A stretch of 6,875 bases of DNA, taken from positions 1-6,875 of the forward strand of contig JAACDV010000244.1 in the NCBI GenBank assembly GCA_009936825.1, written 5' to 3'. The notes beneath the pieces are model-generated. The model was not told where the DNA came from. It worked only from the letters and a program-made list of their open reading frames with translations, and made no database searches. The translations under genes and the position numbers were made by a program. The first letter of the stretch is position 1. Each line of letters opens with the position of its first letter. This DNA is from Bacteroidota bacterium (GTDB lineage: Bacteria > Pseudomonadota > Alphaproteobacteria > Puniceispirillales > Puniceispirillaceae). This document shows positions 5,130 to 6,875 of this stretch, piece by piece.

Positions 5130-5624
5130 TTGAACCGTTTCGTTCGCAGTCTAATTTTGTTTATTATTTTGTTTGCGGGCTGGCTACTGATGTCGGGCCA
5201 TTATACGCCGTTGCTCATCGGGCTTGGCGTTTTAAGCTGCGCGATTGCAACTTGGCTTGCCCATATGATCAACGCAACCGACAGTGACGGGTTGCCGCTG
5301 CATTTATTTGCGCGTCTTCCCGGCTATCTTTTATGGTTGCTTCGCGAAATCATCATGTCGAACATTGCCACAGGCCGGATTATTTTGTTTGGCCGTGCGC
5401 GCCCGGAACTCTTTACTACAAACGCGGCCCAAGCTACGCAGTCGGGGCTTGTGACCTATGCCAACTCAATTACGTTGACGCCCGGAACCGTGACCATAGA
5501 AATTGTCAACGGCGGCGATACCGAATTTCTGGTACATTCTCTCGACCCAATCTTCACCAAAGATGTTATGGACGGCGAAATGAACCGGCGGGTCACCGCG
5601 CTCGAAAAGGGGGGCGGCACATGA
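5130..5624 (+). CDS. mnhE: Mrp-type cation/proton antiporter subunit E
   Basis: MnhE/MrpE is a small inner-membrane subunit of the multi-subunit Na+(or K+)/H+ antiporter. The 164-aa product has an N-terminal hydrophobic pair (about 7-46), an amphipathic middle region (LPGYLLWLLREIIMSN, 64-79) and the family signature ANSITLTPGT (111-120), followed by a cytoplasmic domain. The start chosen is the TTG at 5130, because GGGGGA lies 6 nt upstream; an in-frame TTG at 5109 would add seven residues but has no ribosome site. The stop overlaps the start of mnhF (ATGA), indicating translational coupling. Length matches the family norm of about 160 aa. Confidence 0.93.
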   Translation: MNRFVRSLILFIILFAGWLLMSGHYTPLLIGLGVLSCAIATWLAHMINATDSDGLPLHLFARLPGYLLWLLREIIMSNIATGRIILFGRARPELFTTNAAQATQSGLVTYANSITLTPGTVTIEIVNGGDTEFLVHSLDPIFTKDVMDGEMNRRVTALEKGGGT

Positions 5625-5959
5625 TGTTCGGCGTTGGATTGGCGGCCTGCGGCGTGGCTTTAGTTCTGGCGCTTGTTCGCGCGATGAAAGGACCGTCGAC
5701 ATTTGATCGACTGCTGGCGGTGAATGCCATTGGGACGACGGTTATTCTGGGCATTGCGCTGCATGGCTATGTGATGGGGCGGCCGGAATTTGTCGATATT
5801 TCGATTTTATATGCGGTGATTAATTTCATTGGCACTTTTGCTGTTCTAAAGCTTTTTAATACTGGCGGGCTTGGCGATACCGGCTGTCGGGCAAAGGCTG
5901 AAATCGTTCCCGAAGCCCAAACCGCCCCGAAACCAAGCCCTGATAGGGGAGCAAAATAA
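5621..5959 (+). CDS. mnhF: Mrp-type cation/proton antiporter subunit F
   Basis: The 112-aa product has three membrane helices (about 4-20, 36-52 and 58-78) and the family motif KGPSTFDR..AVN (23-35), ending in YAVINFIGTFAVLKLF. It is a core membrane subunit of the antiporter. An ATGATG start overlaps the mnhE stop by 4 nt; an AAGGGGGG stretch is just upstream. Residues 80-112 form a hydrophilic tail rich in Pro, Ala, Lys and Glu, longer than in typical MnhF proteins of about 85-95 aa. The TAA shares its last base with the mnhG ATG. Confidence 0.93.
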   Translation: MMFGVGLAACGVALVLALVRAMKGPSTFDRLLAVNAIGTTVILGIALHGYVMGRPEFVDISILYAVINFIGTFAVLKLFNTGGLGDTGCRAKAEIVPEAQTAPKPSPDRGAK

Positions 5960-6369
5960 TGACGCTCCTGATCGATATTCTATCCGGTCTTTCTATTGCT
6001 ATCGGGGTGATTGCGCTTGTTACCGGCAGCCTTGGCCTGATCCGGCTTCCCGATCTTTATAGCAGAACGCATGCGGTGGGCATGATGGATACCGCCGGAG
6101 TGGGCTTTATCATTCTGGGGTTGATCATCCATGAGGGATTCACGCTGATTACGGTAAAGCTGGCGGCGGTTGGTATTTTTCTGTTTTTCACCAGCCCGAT
6201 TGCAACACACGCGGTGGCGCAGGTGGCAATGCGCAGCGGTGTAAAGCCGGTGATTGATATGCCGGCCAGTCCCAAAGCCCCCAAGAAAGCGGCCCCCAAG
6301 AAAGCGGCCCCCAAGAAAGCAGGCCCCAAGAAAGCAGCTTCTAAAAAAGCAGGCGGGGCAGGGCGATGA
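5959..6369 (+). CDS. mnhG: Mrp-type cation/proton antiporter subunit G with a lysine-rich repeat tail
   Basis: The membrane part (residues 1-95) is a standard MnhG: three helices (about 7-27, 45-58 and 63-78) and the signatures GLIRLPDLYSRTHA (26-39) and TSPIATHA (78-85). The ribosome site GGGGAG lies 8 nt before the ATG, and the gene overlaps mnhF by one base and the next gene by four (ATGA). Residues 103-136 are unusual: five tandem APKKA-type pentapeptides plus a basic end, strongly positive and probably disordered, resembling the tails of histone H1-like bacterial proteins. The tail should face the cytoplasm by the positive-inside rule. It could bind nucleic acid, acidic lipid or a partner subunit; none of this is shown. 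Confidence 0.93.
   Translation: MTLLIDILSGLSIAIGVIALVTGSLGLIRLPDLYSRTHAVGMMDTAGVGFIILGLIIHEGFTLITVKLAAVGIFLFFTSPIATHAVAQVAMRSGVKPVIDMPASPKAPKKAAPKKAAPKKAGPKKAASKKAGGAGR
6277..6351 (+). repeat. 15-bp coding tandem repeat, five units
   Basis: Units of the type gcccccaagaaagcg start at 6277, 6292, 6307, 6322 and 6337. The first three encode APKKA with near-identical bases; the fourth gives GPKKA, and the fifth has diverged to ASKKA (gcttctaaaaaagca). The 15-bp period keeps the mnhG frame, so copy number can change without breaking the gene. Confidence 0.92.
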
Positions 6370-6875
6370 GTGGGTTTGTCACAAATCTGTTGTTGCTGGT
6401 ATTTCTGGTGTTTATTCTGGCATTGGTTATCCGCGCGCGGCGCTTGTTCGCCGTGGTCGTTCTGGCCGGGGCCTATTCATTGGTTTCGGCGGCGATGTTC
6501 GTCAATCTGGACGCTGTCGATGTTGCCTTTACCGAGGCGGCGGTCGGGGCCGGTATCTCGACCGTGCTGTTTCTGGCAGCGATGGCATATCTTCCGGGGC
6601 AGGAAAAGCCAGCTCCGGATGAGGGGGTGATCAACTCGACACTCCTTGCCGCGCTGATTTGCGTAGGGGCCGGAATTTTGCTGATTGCCGCCGCGATTGA
6701 ATTGCCCGTTATAGGGGATCCGAATGCACCGGCGCATGTTCATGTGGCGCCGCGCTTCATTGAAGAAAGTGGCTCTTTCCTGCATATCCCGAACGTGGTG
6801 ACGACGGTTCTGGCCAGCTATCGCGGGTTTGATACTTTGGGCGAGACCATTGTTGTTTATGCCGCCGGGCTTGGC
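6366..6875 (+). CDS. Antiporter subunit with MbhD (DUF4040) and MbhE-like regions, equivalent to the MrpA C-terminus (3' partial)
   Basis: The frame is open to the last base (170 codons) and continues outside the window. It starts with an ATGA overlap with mnhG. Residues about 5-76 match the MbhD/DUF4040 region, with three helices and the core NLDAVDVAFTEAAVG (47-61). Helix 92-111 and the motif NVVTTVLASYRGFDTLGE (143-160) match MbhE and the C-terminal part of MrpA, where these helices line the ion path. Automated pipelines may call it MnhB or MbhE; a true MnhB domain would have to lie downstream, in this gene or the next. It should work in one membrane complex with the E, F and G subunits encoded just before it. 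Confidence 0.88.
   Translation, partial: MSGFVTNLLLLVFLVFILALVIRARRLFAVVVLAGAYSLVSAAMFVNLDAVDVAFTEAAVGAGISTVLFLAAMAYLPGQEKPAPDEGVINSTLLAALICVGAGILLIAAAIELPVIGDPNAPAHVHVAPRFIEESGSFLHIPNVVTTVLASYRGFDTLGETIVVYAAGLG

Noticed and set aside
6057..6329. Antisense ORF with an apparent hydrophobic repeat N-terminus
   Set aside because: The repeated residues are just the reverse reading of the MnhG 15-bp repeat; the sense frame is clearly the gene.

Overview
The window looks like an ordinary chromosomal stretch from an alphaproteobacterium, probably a marine one. This rests on moderate GC content, tightly packed genes, the gene mix (PuuC-like aldehyde dehydrogenase, sterol-desaturase-family hydroxylase, Mrp-type cation antiporter operon, orphan SufU-like scaffold) and protein style. 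A SAR116-like origin would fit, but that is only an impression from gene content. No rRNA, tRNA, insertion sequence, phage gene, CRISPR array or replication origin is visible.

Layout. Positions 1-873 (+) hold the 3' part of a class III nucleotide cyclase gene whose product ends in a Rieske [2Fe-2S] domain. A repeat-rich convergent spacer (874-957) separates it from an aldehyde dehydrogenase on the minus strand (958-2457). A 188-bp divergent promoter region carries two copies of a 14-bp direct repeat. It leads into a membrane diiron hydroxylase of the sterol desaturase family (2646-3668, +), a 77-aa cysteine-rich zinc-ribbon-like protein (3745-3978, +) and a 32-aa single-span membrane peptide (4061-4159, +). 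The stop codon of the last lies inside the first unit of a five-copy 16-bp tandem repeat (4151-4228). A SufU/IscU-like Fe-S scaffold gene (4245-4664, -) faces it. Upstream of that gene on the same strand is a small membrane-protein gene that reads through only if one base is restored in a five-A run (4725-4855, -).

From about 4990 the plus strand carries a possible 37-aa leader ORF. An overlapping operon follows: mnhE (5130-5624), mnhF (5621-5959), mnhG (5959-6369), and an open-ended gene for the MbhD/MbhE-like part of the complex (6366 to the window end). These subunits belong to one membrane complex that exchanges Na+ or another cation for H+. The order E-F-G-MbhD/E is the one found in the antiporter module of Mbh-type membrane-bound hydrogenases, not the A-to-G order of classical Mrp operons. 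The remaining subunits are expected just beyond the right edge.

The observations most worth following are the cyclase-Rieske fusion, the lysine-rich repeat tail on MnhG, the homopolymer frameshift in an otherwise convincing small membrane-protein gene, and the 16-bp tandem array that duplicates a stop codon into all three forward frames. Short tandem duplications recur at five places. No complete novel multi-gene system is evident.
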